DNA of 64,000 bases from Mycobacterium colombiense CECT 3035 (GCF_002105755.1 NZ_CP020821.1:4526001-4590000); one strand, 5' to 3'; positions 52,974 through 62,628 are shown, counted from the stretch's first letter. Program-made: numbers and translations. The notes: generated by a model not told the origin, from the letters alone.

Positions 52974-54647
52974 TCAGCGCCCGAACGGGGGCTGAAAGAT
53001 GGGCCGCGAGCGCGTGGTCGTCGGGGCCGCGGTGGTGGTCGCCTGCGACGTCGTGGTGGGCGCGGCGGTCGTGGTCGTCGTGGTCGGCGGCGGCGCCGTC
53101 GTGGTCGTGGTCGACGGCTCCGGCGCGGGCGTCGTGGTGGTGGTGGCCGGCGCCTCGCTGGACGGTGGCGGCGGCGCGGGGACGACGGTGACGGTGGTGC
53201 TGTCGTTCGGCCCGGTGATGGTCACCGTCTGCGGCGGTTGGCTGGGCGGCGACGTGGGAGCGACCGGCGTGGATTTGGTCAGCAGCAGGTTGATCGCCAA
53301 TATCAGGGCCACCAGCACCGCCGCGCCCGCCCCGGCCACGCTCAACACCAGGGCCGTGCGTTTGTACCAGGGCAGTTTGCCCTGGCCCTGGGCGTAGCGG
53401 CTGCCCGTCGCGTCGTCGAATTCCCGTGCCTCGTTGGCGTACTCGCCCGTGGCGTCGCGGCCGGTGTAGGGCACCGGCTCGTCGTTATCCGCGTCCTGCG
53501 ACCAGGCCAGGGCGTCGTCGACGTCGGTGGCCTGCGCCCCCCAGGCGGCCTGGGTCATGTCGAGCCCGGCGGTGCCGACCATCTCGGTCGGTGTCTCCAC
53601 GGCGGCGGCTGCGGCGGTCGGGGCCGCGCCCGATGCGTAGTGCGGGCCCAGCACCGCCGCACCCACCGCGGCGCTGATGGCCGGCTGGGCGGTGCTGTGC
53701 ACCGGCACCCCGAAGCGCTGCCCCAACCGCGCCTTGACCAGGGGGATGTTCGCGCCACCGCCGGCGATCCCCACCGCGCTCAGCCTGGCGCTCGGAATTG
53801 CGTTGCGCCGCAACGACTCGTCGACCGAGGACAGGAAACGGTCCAGCGGGGCGGAGATGATTTGCTCGAATTCGGCGCGGGACAGCTGGGCGCCGTCGCC
53901 GGATGCCCCGGCGATCGTGCCCACCGGGGCCGTCGATAGTTGCTCCTTGGCACGCCGGCAGGCGCCGAGCAGGCGGGCCTGCGACCCGACCCGCGCGGTG
54001 CCACCGAGCATGGCGGTGCTGACGTCGGAGGCCAGCAGGTGATCCAGGACCAGCTGATCGATCGCGTCGCCGGAGAAATCGGTGTACCGGGTGGCCTGGC
54101 CGACGGGCGCAAAGCCGGCCTTGGCGTCCATCAACGTGACGGTGGTGCCGCCGGCGCCGAAGTCGCACAGCGCGACGAACCCGTCGGCGGCGAATCCGGG
54201 TGTGCCGCGCAGCGCGGCGAGCGCGGCCGTGGCATCGGACACCAGCATCGGCGCCACGCCGCCGCGCGCCAGGTCGGACTGGGCGAAGAACTCGTCGCGC
54301 AGCGCCGCGAACTGGTCTTCAGACCAATACGCGGGCACCGCGATGGTGATCGGGGTCCCGTAGCCGACCGCGCGGGCCATGGCCTCGACCGCCTCGACCG
54401 TCAGCGCCGCGCCGAGGTACTTGGTGCCGTCGGCCGCCACCAACGGCGCCCGGTCACCGACGCGCTCGACGAACCCCCGCAACACCAGGCCGGGTTCGGT
54501 GAGGTTCGGATTCTCTTCTGGCAGGCCAACTTCGGTGGGCCGCTGTTCGAACAGGGTCAGCACCGAGCTGCGGGTTATCGGGGCGCTGCCCGCGCGGGCG
54601 GCAACCAGGTTGGCCACCCCGATCGATAGCCCGAGCGACTGGCTCAT
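52974..54647 (-). CDS. Hsp70-like membrane protein with Thr-rich tail
   Basis: A 557-residue relative of the Rv0312-like gene. The N-domain contains SLGLSIGVANLVAARAG (phosphate 1, Ser for the usual Asp), FVALCDFGAGGTTVTLMD (phosphate 2), and AVGIAGGGANIPLVKARLGQ (adenosine). GVAPMLVSDATAAL is the usual connect region. LPWYKR precedes a TM helix at about 428-450 (ALVLSVAGAGAAVLVALILA). The tail is Pro/Thr-rich (TTTTTTPAPEPSTTTTTAP). No substrate-binding domain. The gene upstream (54740-55282) has a similar helix and tail but no nucleotide-binding domain. Confidence 0.87.
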   Translation of the reverse strand: MSQSLGLSIGVANLVAARAGSAPITRSSVLTLFEQRPTEVGLPEENPNLTEPGLVLRGFVERVGDRAPLVAADGTKYLGAALTVEAVEAMARAVGYGTPITIAVPAYWSEDQFAALRDEFFAQSDLARGGVAPMLVSDATAALAALRGTPGFAADGFVALCDFGAGGTTVTLMDAKAGFAPVGQATRYTDFSGDAIDQLVLDHLLASDVSTAMLGGTARVGSQARLLGACRRAKEQLSTAPVGTIAGASGDGAQLSRAEFEQIISAPLDRFLSSVDESLRRNAIPSARLSAVGIAGGGANIPLVKARLGQRFGVPVHSTAQPAISAAVGAAVLGPHYASGAAPTAAAAAVETPTEMVGTAGLDMTQAAWGAQATDVDDALAWSQDADNDEPVPYTGRDATGEYANEAREFDDATGSRYAQGQGKLPWYKRTALVLSVAGAGAAVLVALILAINLLLTKSTPVAPTSPPSQPPQTVTITGPNDSTTVTVVPAPPPPSSEAPATTTTTPAPEPSTTTTTAPPPTTTTTTAAPTTTSQATTTAAPTTTRSRPIFQPPFGR

Positions 54648-54739
54648 CTGCTACCACCCCTGTGTCAGTTGTCCCGTTGCTGGCGCACGCTGATCCTCAC
54701 CGTAGCGGTGGAACCGTGATCGGGTTCGCCACCGACTCG

Positions 54740-55282
54740 CTAACGCAGGCCCGGCGGCACCGTGACCGGATTCGGCACCCCGGGGATGGTGATCACCGAC
54801 GGCAGCTGCGGTATGTGGTGGTGATGCGACGGCTGCTGGGTCTGTCCCCCGGTGGGCTGTTGCTGCGTCGGCTGCTGCGCAGGCGGCTGTACGGCACTGC
54901 TGCTGGGCGAGGAAGTGGTGGTCGTGGTGGTAGTCGGGGTCGTCGTCGTGGTGGTGGTCGTCGAGCTCGGCGTCGTCTTCGGAATGTGGCCGACGGTCTG
55001 CTGTCCGTGAATGAGCTCGATGATGCCGAAAACGATCAACGCGATCAGGATGACGACCGAGACCAGCCACGCGATGAGCATCTTGGGCCTGCGATACCAC
55101 GGGGTCGGCTCGGCCTCCTGGTCAAACGGGTCGACGTCGCTGAATTGCTCGGATCCCTCGGGCGGGTTCGGTGGATGGCCGGCCGGCGGAACCGCGCCGG
55201 TCGGCGGCTGTTCGCTCGCACCGAAGTCGCCACCCTGCGTCGGCTGGTTGTGGAAGTCGTCGCGTGGGCCATTGGATGCCAC
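54740..55282 (-). CDS. Single-TM protein with Thr/Pro/Gln-rich tail
   Basis: A 180-residue protein from the GTG at 55282 (VASNGPRDDFHNQPTQGGDF). A polar, Pro-rich N-terminus ends in EPTPWYRRPK, followed by a TM helix (MLIAWLVSVVILIALIVFGI), a poly-Thr/Ser segment, a Gln/His-rich region and the end IPGVPNPVTVPPGLR. The PWYRR-TM-poly-Thr layout matches the PWYKR-TM-poly-Thr end of the Hsp70-like neighbour, 92 bases downstream. It may be a truncated or specialised partner. The open frame above 55282 is antisense to the DUF1345 gene. Confidence 0.7.
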   Translation of the reverse strand: MASNGPRDDFHNQPTQGGDFGASEQPPTGAVPPAGHPPNPPEGSEQFSDVDPFDQEAEPTPWYRRPKMLIAWLVSVVILIALIVFGIIELIHGQQTVGHIPKTTPSSTTTTTTTTPTTTTTTTSSPSSSAVQPPAQQPTQQQPTGGQTQQPSHHHHIPQLPSVITIPGVPNPVTVPPGLR

Positions 55283-55360
55283 GGGACCGATGGTACTGAC
55301 CGCGCCTGCCAATCTGCAGATGCCGACCCTGCGCGGCGCATTGGTGGTTAGGTCGAGGTC

Positions 55361-56014
55361 GTGGATTCCCTGGTGAAGCTGTTGCGCGACACGGTCGCGG
55401 TCCGCATATCGGTCTGCGTGAGCCTCGGGGTCGCCGTGGCCGTCGTGGTGGGCAACACCGCCGGCTGGCGCTATGCGCTGGCCGGCTGGATCGTCACCGC
55501 CGGAGCGTATGCGGCCTGGACGCACCTCATCCTGCTCGGCATGGACGCCGAACAGACGTGCCGATGGGCAACGCGGGAGGATCCGACCCGGTGGGTGGCC
55601 GACGCGGTCATCCTGTCGGCCAGCGTCGCGAGCCTGGGCGGCGTCGGCTACGTGGTGGCCGCGGGCTCACGCTCGGGCCATCAGGCGCTGGCGGCCGCCG
55701 TCGTCGGCGTCCTGACCGTCGCGGCGTCGTGGGTGGCCGTGCACACGCTGTACTCGGTGCACTACGCGCGGCTCTACTACTCGGATGACCCGGGCGGCAT
55801 CGACTTTCACGACCCCGAGCCGCCGCGCTTCCGGGACTTCGCCTATCTCGCCTTCACCGTCGGAATGACCTATCAGGTGTCGGACACCGAGATCGGACTG
55901 ACCTCGATCAGGGCGACGGTCTTGCGCCACGCGCTGCTGTCCTACCTGCTCGGGGCGGTCGTCCTGGCGGTGACGATCAATCTGATCGCGGGGCTGGGGT
56001 CCAAGATCTCCTGA
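55361..56014 (+). CDS. DUF1345-family membrane protein
   Basis: A 217-residue protein with six TM helices and a GTG start. The C-terminal [56 protein letters not shown] is the DUF1345 hallmark, and [16 protein letters not shown] precedes it. These proteins resemble a channel subunit fold; the function in mycobacteria is unknown. It is divergent from the Thr-rich protein gene with 78 bases between. Confidence 0.87.
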   Translation: MDSLVKLLRDTVAVRISVCVSLGVAVAVVVGNTAGWRYALAGWIVTAGAYAAWTHLILLGMDAEQTCRWATREDPTRWVADAVILSASVASLGGVGYVVAAGSRSGHQALAAAVVGVLTVAASWVAVHTLYSVHYARLYYSDDPGGIDFHDPEPPRFRDFAYLAFTVGMTYQVSDTEIGLTSIRATVLRHALLSYLLGAVVLAVTINLIAGLGSKIS

Positions 56015-56299
56015 GTTCTTGGCCGAATGTCGTTTTAGTACAATACGAACGATCGCCGCGTCACCTCGGCTTTCGTGCACTTCGTGTTCCGTTTCGATGC
56101 GGAAGTCAGGCGGCAGGCCCGTAACAAGCGCCGCGCCTGCCGGGCCCGGGCGCACTGATCAGCAAGCCGAGTGAGCTGGATACGCGGATACGTTGACCGC
56201 GCCGGCGACCAATACGCACAACCGTGCGGTACCGGTTATGGCGTCGGGCTGTGAGACAACCGCGGCGAGCGACCAGCGAATCCGAGCACGGGGGAGGCG
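56015..56299. other. Intergenic region before the sugar transporter
   Basis: This gap of 285 bases has an AT-richer patch at about 56030-56055, which could be the transporter promoter, and otherwise nothing that I can assign. GGGGGAGG at 56289-56296 is the ribosome site of the next gene. Confidence 0.4.
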
Positions 56300-57787
56300 A
56301 TGACGATGCCGGGCCGGCCCGCCGACCAGCCCGGGGTTCGTCAGCTCTGCTCGGACGCGGCCGGCCTGACCGACGCGGACGCGCCGCACAGCCCGGTGCG
56401 CACCGCGGCGAACGCGGGAAAGCAACTGACCGGCGCCGTGGTCACCATCGCGCTCGTCGCGGCGATCTCGGGCATGCTCTACGGCTACGACACCGGGGTC
56501 ATCTCCTGGGCTCTGTTGCAGCTCACCGAGGACTTCAACCTCACCGCGGGCTGGAAGCAGGTGATCGCCGCCAGCATCCTGCTCGGCGCCGTCGTCGGGG
56601 CGCTGACGTGCAGCTGGCTGTCGGATCGCTGCGGCCGGCGCGGCACGCTGGTGATGCTGGCGGTGGTGTTCATCATCGGCGCGCTGTGGTGCGCCGACGC
56701 GCCGGACGCCGTTGTGCTGTCGCTGGGACGGCTGGTGCTGGGCTTCGCGGTCGGCGGGGCGACGCAGACGGCCCCGATGTATGTCGCCGAGCTCTCGCCG
56801 CCGGCCTACCGGGGACGGCTGGTGCTGTGCTTCCAGATCGCCATCGGGGTGGGCCTCGTCATCGCGACCCTCGTCGGGGTCGCCGACACGACCTCGTGGC
56901 GCGGGCCGATCGGACTGGCCTGCATACCGGCAGCGATCATGCTCTGGCTGTTGCTGCGTCTACCGGAGAGTCCGCGCTGGCTGGTCAAGCAAGATGATCG
57001 AAAAGCGGCGCGCACCGTGTTGGAGCATGTCCGGCCCGAGGGTTACGACGTGGACGCCGAGCTGCAGGAAGCGATCGAACTCGCCCGCGTCGAACGCACC
57101 GCCAGCACCCGCGGCTGGCCGGGGCTGCGCGACGCCTGGGTGCGCCCGGCCCTGGTCCTGGGCTGCGGCATCGCGGTGTTCACCCAGATCAGCGGCATCG
57201 AGATGATCATCTACTATTCGCCGACCATCTTGACCGACGACGGCGTGTACAGGTCCGTGGCTTTGCAGACGTCGGTGGGTCTGGGTGCGGCGTACCTGAT
57301 CGCACAGTTGGTCGGGTTGGCCATCATCGACCGGGTCGGTCGGCGCCGGCTCACCCTGATCATGGTGCCGGGCGCGGCGATCAGCCTGTTCGTGCTCGGC
57401 CTGCTCTTCGTCACCAGCGACCACCGTCACGGGGTCGTGCCCTACATCATGATCTGCCTGATCGCCTTCATGCTGTTCAACGGCGGCGGTCTGCAGTTGA
57501 TGGGCTGGCTGACCGGCTCGGAGGCCTACCCGCTGGCGGTGCGACCGGCGGCCACCGCCGTGCAGTCCGCGACGCTGTGGGGAACGAACCTGCTGATCAC
57601 GCTGACGATGCTGTCGCTGATCAACGCGATCGGGGTCGGGCCCTCGATGTGGCTCTACGCGCTGTTCAACGTGGCGGCGTGGATATTCGTTTTCTTCCGC
57701 ATGCCCGACCTGACCGGTAGAAGCCTCGAGGAGATCGAGAACAAGTTATTCCAGGGGCAGTTCCGGCCATCGGACTTCAGGCGCTGA
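56300..57787 (+). CDS. MFS sugar transporter, SP family (SugI-like)
   Basis: A 495-residue, 12-helix sugar porter. Signature sequences: ISGMLYGYDTGVISWALL, LSDRCGRRGTLVM, RLVLGFAVGGATQTAPMYVAE, the PESPRWLVK motif, ISGIEMIIYYSPTIL and IIDRVGRRRLTLIM. It resembles the D-xylose/glucose-type symporters and the mycobacterial SugI. It probably takes up a hexose or pentose. The start codon is supported by GGGGGAGG upstream. Confidence 0.88.
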   Translation: MTMPGRPADQPGVRQLCSDAAGLTDADAPHSPVRTAANAGKQLTGAVVTIALVAAISGMLYGYDTGVISWALLQLTEDFNLTAGWKQVIAASILLGAVVGALTCSWLSDRCGRRGTLVMLAVVFIIGALWCADAPDAVVLSLGRLVLGFAVGGATQTAPMYVAELSPPAYRGRLVLCFQIAIGVGLVIATLVGVADTTSWRGPIGLACIPAAIMLWLLLRLPESPRWLVKQDDRKAARTVLEHVRPEGYDVDAELQEAIELARVERTASTRGWPGLRDAWVRPALVLGCGIAVFTQISGIEMIIYYSPTILTDDGVYRSVALQTSVGLGAAYLIAQLVGLAIIDRVGRRRLTLIMVPGAAISLFVLGLLFVTSDHRHGVVPYIMICLIAFMLFNGGGLQLMGWLTGSEAYPLAVRPAATAVQSATLWGTNLLITLTMLSLINAIGVGPSMWLYALFNVAAWIFVFFRMPDLTGRSLEEIENKLFQGQFRPSDFRR

Positions 57788-57871
57788 CGAATTCGGTTGC
57801 GCGGCAGGCTATTCGGGTAACGGCGCACTTGCCCAGGTGTTCGCACCGGCTATCCCGGGCAAGCTGTCCTG

Positions 57872-58417
57872 ATGGAGCGCGAATTGCTGACCGTGGGACA
57901 CGGCGCGGCAGGACGGGAGCGACTGGCCGAGTTGCTCGCCGGGGCGGGGGTCGCGCTGCTGGTCGATGTGCGGCGATACCCGGCCAGCCGGACCAATCCG
58001 GACGTGCGGCGAGAGGCCCTGGAAGGCTGGCTGCCGCAATCGGGCATCGACTATCGGTGGGAGCCGCGCCTGGGCGGGCGCCGCCACGTCGCGGCCGGGG
58101 AACCGGAGCCGGACAGCTGGTGGACGGTGGCCGCGTTCCGGGCGTACGCCGCCTACACCCGGACGCCGGAGTTCGATGCGGCGCTGGACGAGGTGCTGGC
58201 CGATGCGGCGCGGCGCACCACGGCGGTGATGTGCAGCGAGAGCGTCTGGTGGCGCTGCCACCGGCGGCTGATCGCCGACGTGGCGATGCTCGCGCACGGG
58301 GTGCCCGTGCGGCACCTCATGCCGGACGGCCGGCTCAGTCCGCACCGCCCCGCCCAGGGTGCGCGCCGCCGCCCCGACGGCCACCTGGTCTGGGACGGCC
58401 GCGATTCAGGCACCTAG
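57872..58417 (+). CDS. DUF488-family protein
   Basis: A 181-residue protein. ELLTVGHGAAGRERLAELLAGAGVALLVDVRRYPASRTNPD and CSESVWWRCHRRLIAD are the defining DUF488 motifs, the second with the conserved Cys and the CHR motif. The family's function is unknown; the Cys/Arg-rich motif suggests nucleic-acid or ligand binding. The stop codon overlaps the end of the convergent lipoprotein gene by four bases. Confidence 0.87.
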   Translation: MERELLTVGHGAAGRERLAELLAGAGVALLVDVRRYPASRTNPDVRREALEGWLPQSGIDYRWEPRLGGRRHVAAGEPEPDSWWTVAAFRAYAAYTRTPEFDAALDEVLADAARRTTAVMCSESVWWRCHRRLIADVAMLAHGVPVRHLMPDGRLSPHRPAQGARRRPDGHLVWDGRDSGT

Positions 58418-59034
58418 AACGTGGTGACCTTCTCGACGCTGACGAACATGCCGTGCTTGGTCTGGTCGTTGGTGAAGCGGGTGCCGTCGGCGTTGGCGAT
58501 GATCGTCCAGCCCTGCGCCGCGTACGTCTTGTAGTCGATGGTGACGGTCGGGATGGCGCCGAGATTGCCCAGCACCCACTGCACCTTGCCGCCGGTGTTG
58601 ATGCTGACGCCGTTGGCGTGCTCACCGTCCTGCAGCGGGGAGTTGGTGAACGGGGCCTCGCAGCCGACGGTGTCCTTGTTGATCTGGCAGCGCGTCACCC
58701 CGGACTTGGTCTCGATGAACACGTAGCCGTTCTGGTCGGGCGGCAGCGGGATGGCACCCGCCGGGTTGGTCGGGTTGCTCGGCGCGGCGGACGGGCCCGG
58801 GGCCGGCGCGGCGGTGGCCGACGGCGGCGTGGACCTGGGGGTCGGGAAAGAAGGTTCGGTGGGCCCCGCTCCGGGCGAGGCCACCGGCCGGCCCCCGATG
58901 ATCGAGCTGCAGCCGGACACCAGCTCGGAACCGCCCAGCAGGGCCACGAGCAGCAGGGAGCCACCGGCCAGGCTCCGCCGCGCATTCTCCGAAAACCGCA
59001 CCCGCCGCTCCCCAGACGATTCGAATAGCGGCAC
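58414..59034 (-). CDS. lpqJ: Lipoprotein, LpqJ-like
   Basis: A 206-residue lipoprotein: signal helix (LAGGSLLLVALLGGSELVSG) and a lipobox LVSGC at about residue 42, then a Pro/Ala/Ser linker and a C-terminal domain (GYVFIETKSGVTRCQINKDTVGCEAPF, VQWVLGNLGAIPTVTIDYKTYAAQGWTIIANADG) with two cysteines. Function unknown. The symbol rests on memory of Rv0344c near dnaK and is tentative. A GTG at 59001 would drop eleven residues. Confidence 0.6.
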   Translation of the reverse strand: MPLFESSGERRVRFSENARRSLAGGSLLLVALLGGSELVSGCSSIIGGRPVASPGAGPTEPSFPTPRSTPPSATAAPAPGPSAAPSNPTNPAGAIPLPPDQNGYVFIETKSGVTRCQINKDTVGCEAPFTNSPLQDGEHANGVSINTGGKVQWVLGNLGAIPTVTIDYKTYAAQGWTIIANADGTRFTNDQTKHGMFVSVEKVTTF

Positions 59035-59148
59035 CCAGGTTACGCACCGGGAGGCGAAAGTCGCTGCCTGGCGCGGCCATCGATACCGAGCCGATGACCC
59101 AGGTTTATCGCCGCGTGACCGGCCCGTCGGCCCGGATCTGCCCGGGCG

Positions 59149-60097
59149 CTACAGCCCCAACAGCTTCTCGGCGTTGCGATGGCTGATCGCGGCCCGCTCG
59201 TCGTCGGACAGCGGCAAGCCGTCGAGGAAGGCGCGGGCGTCGACCATCGATCCGAACGGGTAATCGGCGGAGAAGGCCACCCGCTCGATTCCCACCTGCG
59301 CCACCAGGTTCGCGTACGTCGCGTGGTCGTTGAAGTTGGCGAACGTGTAGTGGAAGTTCTCCCGAAGATACGAGCTGACAGGGTGATTCAGGCCGGTCAG
59401 TTCCGGTTTCAGGGTGGCGTCGAAGCGCGGCAGCATGAACGAGGTCGCCTCGCCCATGTGCCCGATGATCATCTGCAACGACGGGTGCCGGTCGAAGACG
59501 CCGCCCAGGATCATGCGCAGCGCGTGGGTGGCGGTGTTGATGTGCCACCCCCAGCCCACCGTGGCCAGCGCGAACGTGACGGGCTCGGCGAAGCCGGCGT
59601 AGCTGGATTCGATGACGCCCGCCGGCGGGATGGTCGGGTGCAGGTAGATCGGTGCCTGCAGCTCGGCCGCGCGGGCCAGGACGGGCTCGAAGAACGGGTC
59701 GTCCAGGTAGCGGCCCGGCTGTGCCCGTTGATCACCGCGCCGGGAAACCCGAGCCCGCGCACCGCCCGCTCGAGTTCGTCGGCCGCCCGGTCGGGGGCGC
59801 TGGTGGGCACGGTGGCGAAGCCGCCAACCGATCCGGGTACCGCCGCACCGCCGCGGCGAGCTGATCGTTGCAGTCGCGGGCCAGCCGCACCGCGTCGTCC
59901 GGATCCAGCTGCTCCACCCCGGGCGCGGCCAGCGACAGCACCGCCAGGTCCACCCCGGCCTGGTCCATCGCGGCGATGCGGCCGTCGCCGAGGTCGCCGG
60001 CCGGTTCCACGATGCCGGGCCGCGACGCCAGCCAGGTGCCCGGACCGCGCAGGAATTCCGTTGTGGCGTAATGCTCTTCGAGCGCGATGACACGCAT
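59149..60097 (-). pseudogene. Amidohydrolase (ACMSD-like, amidohydro_2), two frameshifts
   Basis: From the ATG at 60097 the frame reads MRVIALEEHYATTEFLRGPG and continues to RRYPDRLA near 59830; then the next frame GFATVPTSAPDRAADELERAVRGLGFPGAVINGH; then, after 59715, RYLDDPFFEPVLARAAELQAPIYLHPTIPPAG to the stop at 59149. Rejoining needs one added base in each of two G/C runs, at about 59821-59825 and 59714-59716. The parts form a complete TIM-barrel amidohydrolase of the ACMSD/2,3-dihydroxybenzoate decarboxylase class with EEHYAT at the start and LHP later. It sits 5 bases after the aldehyde dehydrogenase gene, so one operon is likely. It is either a sequence error or a real disruption. Confidence 0.75.
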
Positions 60098-60102
60098 CTG
60101 GC

Positions 60103-61593
60103 TTACCCTTCGAGGACTCGGGTGGCCGCGTTCCAGTACGGCAGCTCGTCGCGGTTGGCGGCCAGGCGGATGGTTTTGGTGTAGCCGTATTCGGCCAGCG
60201 TCTCCTGGGCGTGCTCGCGGCCGAACCCGCTGTGGCCCACCCCGCCGAATCCGCTGCCGATGGCCACCCGCGCGTAGTTGTTGACGAAGACGGCCCCGGC
60301 GCGGATCTGCCGGCTCACCCGTAGCGCCCGGTCGCCGTCGGCGGTGAACACCGCGGCGACCAACCCGTACGGCGTGCCGTTGGCGATGCGCACGGCCTCG
60401 GCCTCGGCGCTGAACCGGATCAGGGCGACCACCGGGCCGAAGATCTCCTCCTGGGCCACCCGCATGCCCGGTGTGACGCCGGTCAGCACGGTTGGTGCGA
60501 CGTAGAAGCCGCCCGCGAGGCGGGGATCCTGCGGCAGCGGCGCCTGGGCGGCGATGCGGGCGCCCTCGGCCACGCCGATGTCAAGGTATTCCAGCACCTG
60601 CTTCTGCTGCGCCCGGGTGACCAGCGGGCCCACGTCGGTGCCGGGGTCGGCGCCGTCGCCCACCCGCAGCCGGCGCACCGCGGCGCACAGCTTCTCTTCG
60701 AACTCGGCATAGATGTTGTCCTGCACCAGGATTCGTGACGCCGCGGTGCACGCCTCGCCCTGGTTGAAGAAGCCGCCGTCGATGGCGGCCAGTAGCGCGT
60801 CGCGCGGGTCGGCGTCGTCGAACACCAGCAACGGATTCTTGCCGCCCAGCTCCATCAGCGCCGGCGTCAGGTTGTCGGCCGCGGTGCGCAGCACGGCCGA
60901 ACCGGTGCGTGGCGATCCGGTGAAGGAGATCTTGCCCACCAGTTGGTGCTCGGCCAGCGCTGCGCCCACCGCGCCCCCGCCCGGCACGGCGTGCACCACC
61001 GGATCGGGCAGCACGGATTGGATCAGTTCGACCAGTCGCAGCACCACTGATGGCGTCTGCTCCGGCGGTTTCAGCACGACGGCGTTGCCGACGGCCAGTG
61101 CGGGCGCGATCTTTCCGGCGGTGTGGATCGGCGGCCAGTTGAACGGCACGATGCCGGCGATCACGCCGTAGGGCTCCAGCGTGGTGACGTCGAAGACCGG
61201 GCCGTAGTCGCGCGCCTGGCTCGGCAGCACCTCGACCATCCCGGCGAAGTATTCGAAGATCCCGATCGCGGCTTCGACGTCGAAGCCGCGCGCCTGGCTG
61301 ATCGGCTTGCCCATTTCCCGCGACTCCAGGGCGGCGATCTCGTCGGCGTGGGCGCGGATGACGTCGGCGATCCGCCGCAGGTAGCGGCCGCGCTCGCGGG
61401 CCGGGCGTTGCTTCCAGGTCAGGTGCGCGGCGTGCGCGGCCCGCACGGCCTGGTCGACCTGCTCGCGGCCGGAGCCTTGCACGACGGTGACGACCTGGCC
61501 GGTGGCGGGGTTCTCCACGCCGAACCTGTCGTCGGCGGACGCCGACGACCAGCGGGTGCTGATCACGGTGGGGGATGGCTGATCCATGGGCAT
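60103..61593 (-). CDS. Aldehyde dehydrogenase
   Basis: A 496-residue NAD(P)-dependent dehydrogenase from the ATG at 61593 (MPMDQPSPTVISTRWSSASA). Conserved elements are NAD-binding GIVPFNWPPIHTAGKIAPALAVGN, ISFTGSPRTGSAVL, the general-base Glu in MELGGKNPLLVFDDAD (about 246) and the catalytic Cys in NQGEACTAASRI (about 280), plus GSGFGGVGHSGFGREHA. It probably oxidises the semialdehyde or aldehyde produced in a degradation route that includes the downstream amidohydrolase. The open frame to 62721 lies antisense to the LysR gene. Confidence 0.9.
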   Translation of the reverse strand: MPMDQPSPTVISTRWSSASADDRFGVENPATGQVVTVVQGSGREQVDQAVRAAHAAHLTWKQRPARERGRYLRRIADVIRAHADEIAALESREMGKPISQARGFDVEAAIGIFEYFAGMVEVLPSQARDYGPVFDVTTLEPYGVIAGIVPFNWPPIHTAGKIAPALAVGNAVVLKPPEQTPSVVLRLVELIQSVLPDPVVHAVPGGGAVGAALAEHQLVGKISFTGSPRTGSAVLRTAADNLTPALMELGGKNPLLVFDDADPRDALLAAIDGGFFNQGEACTAASRILVQDNIYAEFEEKLCAAVRRLRVGDGADPGTDVGPLVTRAQQKQVLEYLDIGVAEGARIAAQAPLPQDPRLAGGFYVAPTVLTGVTPGMRVAQEEIFGPVVALIRFSAEAEAVRIANGTPYGLVAAVFTADGDRALRVSRQIRAGAVFVNNYARVAIGSGFGGVGHSGFGREHAQETLAEYGYTKTIRLAANRDELPYWNAATRVLEG

Positions 61594-61617
61594 TGCCACG
61601 GTATGCCCGGCGGCATG

Positions 61618-61642
61618 ATCAGTACCAACGATATCTTCTGAT
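61618..61642. promoter_or_regulatory. LysR-type binding site candidate
   Basis: ATCAG at 61618-61622 and CTGAT at 61638-61642 form a spaced inverted repeat in the 81-base gap between the aldehyde dehydrogenase and the divergent LysR gene. The place and spacing suit a LysR recognition site, but the arms are short. Confidence 0.4.
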
Positions 61643-61674
61643 GGTTGCCATCGCCTGCGGTGATAATCGCGGGT

Positions 61675-62580
61675 GTGGAGCTTCGCCATCTTGAGTACTT
61701 TCTGGCCGTCGCGGACACCCGGAGCTTCACGGCCGCGGCCAAGCGCCTGCATGTCGTGCAGTCCGGCGTGTCGGCCACCATCAAGGCGCTCGAACGCGAA
61801 CTGGACACCGAGCTGTTCGTCCGGAACGCCGCCGGCGTGGCGCTGAGCCCCGCCGGCGAGGCGCTGCGGCCCCACGCGCGCGCCACCCTCGACGCCGCCC
61901 GCGCGGCCAAGGACGCGGTCGATGCCGCCCGGGGCAGCGTGCGCGGCACCGTCACGGTCGGCACGCTGACGTCGGTCAGCGTCATCGACGTGCCGACCGT
62001 GCTGGCCGAGCTGCACGCCCGCCATCCCGAAGTCGTGGTGCACCTGCGCGCGGCCAGCGCCGGGTCGGCCGGCCTGGCCGCCCAACTGCGCGACGGCGAC
62101 CTCGACGTCGCCTTCCTGGTCTTCACCGGCCCGCCACCGGCCGACCTGCACACCCGGCTCATCGCCTCGGTGCCGTTGCTGCTGGTGGTGCCCGCCGAGC
62201 ACCCGCTGGCCCGGCGCACGGCGGTTTCGCTGGCCGACCTGGCGGGCATGTCCTTCGTCGACGGGCCGCCGGGATACGGCAACCGCGCCGTGGTCGACAA
62301 CGCGTTCGCGGCCGCGGGTGTCGAGCGGACCGTTGCGGTGGAGGTTGCCGATATCGGCACCGCGGCGACCTGCATCCGCAAGGGGCTGGGAATCGGTTTT
62401 CTGAGCTGGTCCATCCTCGAGGGCATCGACAGCTCGGGCCTGGTCAGCGTCCGGATCGCCGGGCACGACCTGCAGTGGCGGCTCTATGTCGCGACCTCGG
62501 CGACCCGGCAGGCCAGCGCGGCCACCCGGGCGCTGCTCGCGCTGATCGAGGAAGTTGCCGGCGAGGCCGCGAATATTTAG
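61675..62580 (+). CDS. LysR-family transcriptional regulator
   Basis: A 301-residue regulator from the GTG at 61675 (VELRHLEYFLAVADTRSFTA). HTH at about 17-60 (SFTAAAKRLHVVQSGVSATIKALERELDTELFVRN), then a substrate-binding domain (VRGTVTVGTLTSVSVIDVPT). It is divergent from the aldehyde dehydrogenase-amidohydrolase genes and probably activates them in response to a pathway metabolite, the usual arrangement for LysR regulators. Confidence 0.9.
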   Translation: MELRHLEYFLAVADTRSFTAAAKRLHVVQSGVSATIKALERELDTELFVRNAAGVALSPAGEALRPHARATLDAARAAKDAVDAARGSVRGTVTVGTLTSVSVIDVPTVLAELHARHPEVVVHLRAASAGSAGLAAQLRDGDLDVAFLVFTGPPPADLHTRLIASVPLLLVVPAEHPLARRTAVSLADLAGMSFVDGPPGYGNRAVVDNAFAAAGVERTVAVEVADIGTAATCIRKGLGIGFLSWSILEGIDSSGLVSVRIAGHDLQWRLYVATSATRQASAATRALLALIEEVAGEAANI

Positions 62581-62628
62581 CCACCCCGGGAACAAGGCGG
62601 GACCAACCGCCGTTAACATGATCAACAA

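Noticed and set aside
52724..55360. iniBAC operon expected near this position by comparison with H37Rv
   Set aside because: No IniB Gly-repeat protein or dynamin-like gene is present in the window; this is a comparison from memory only, so it is not listed as a finding.
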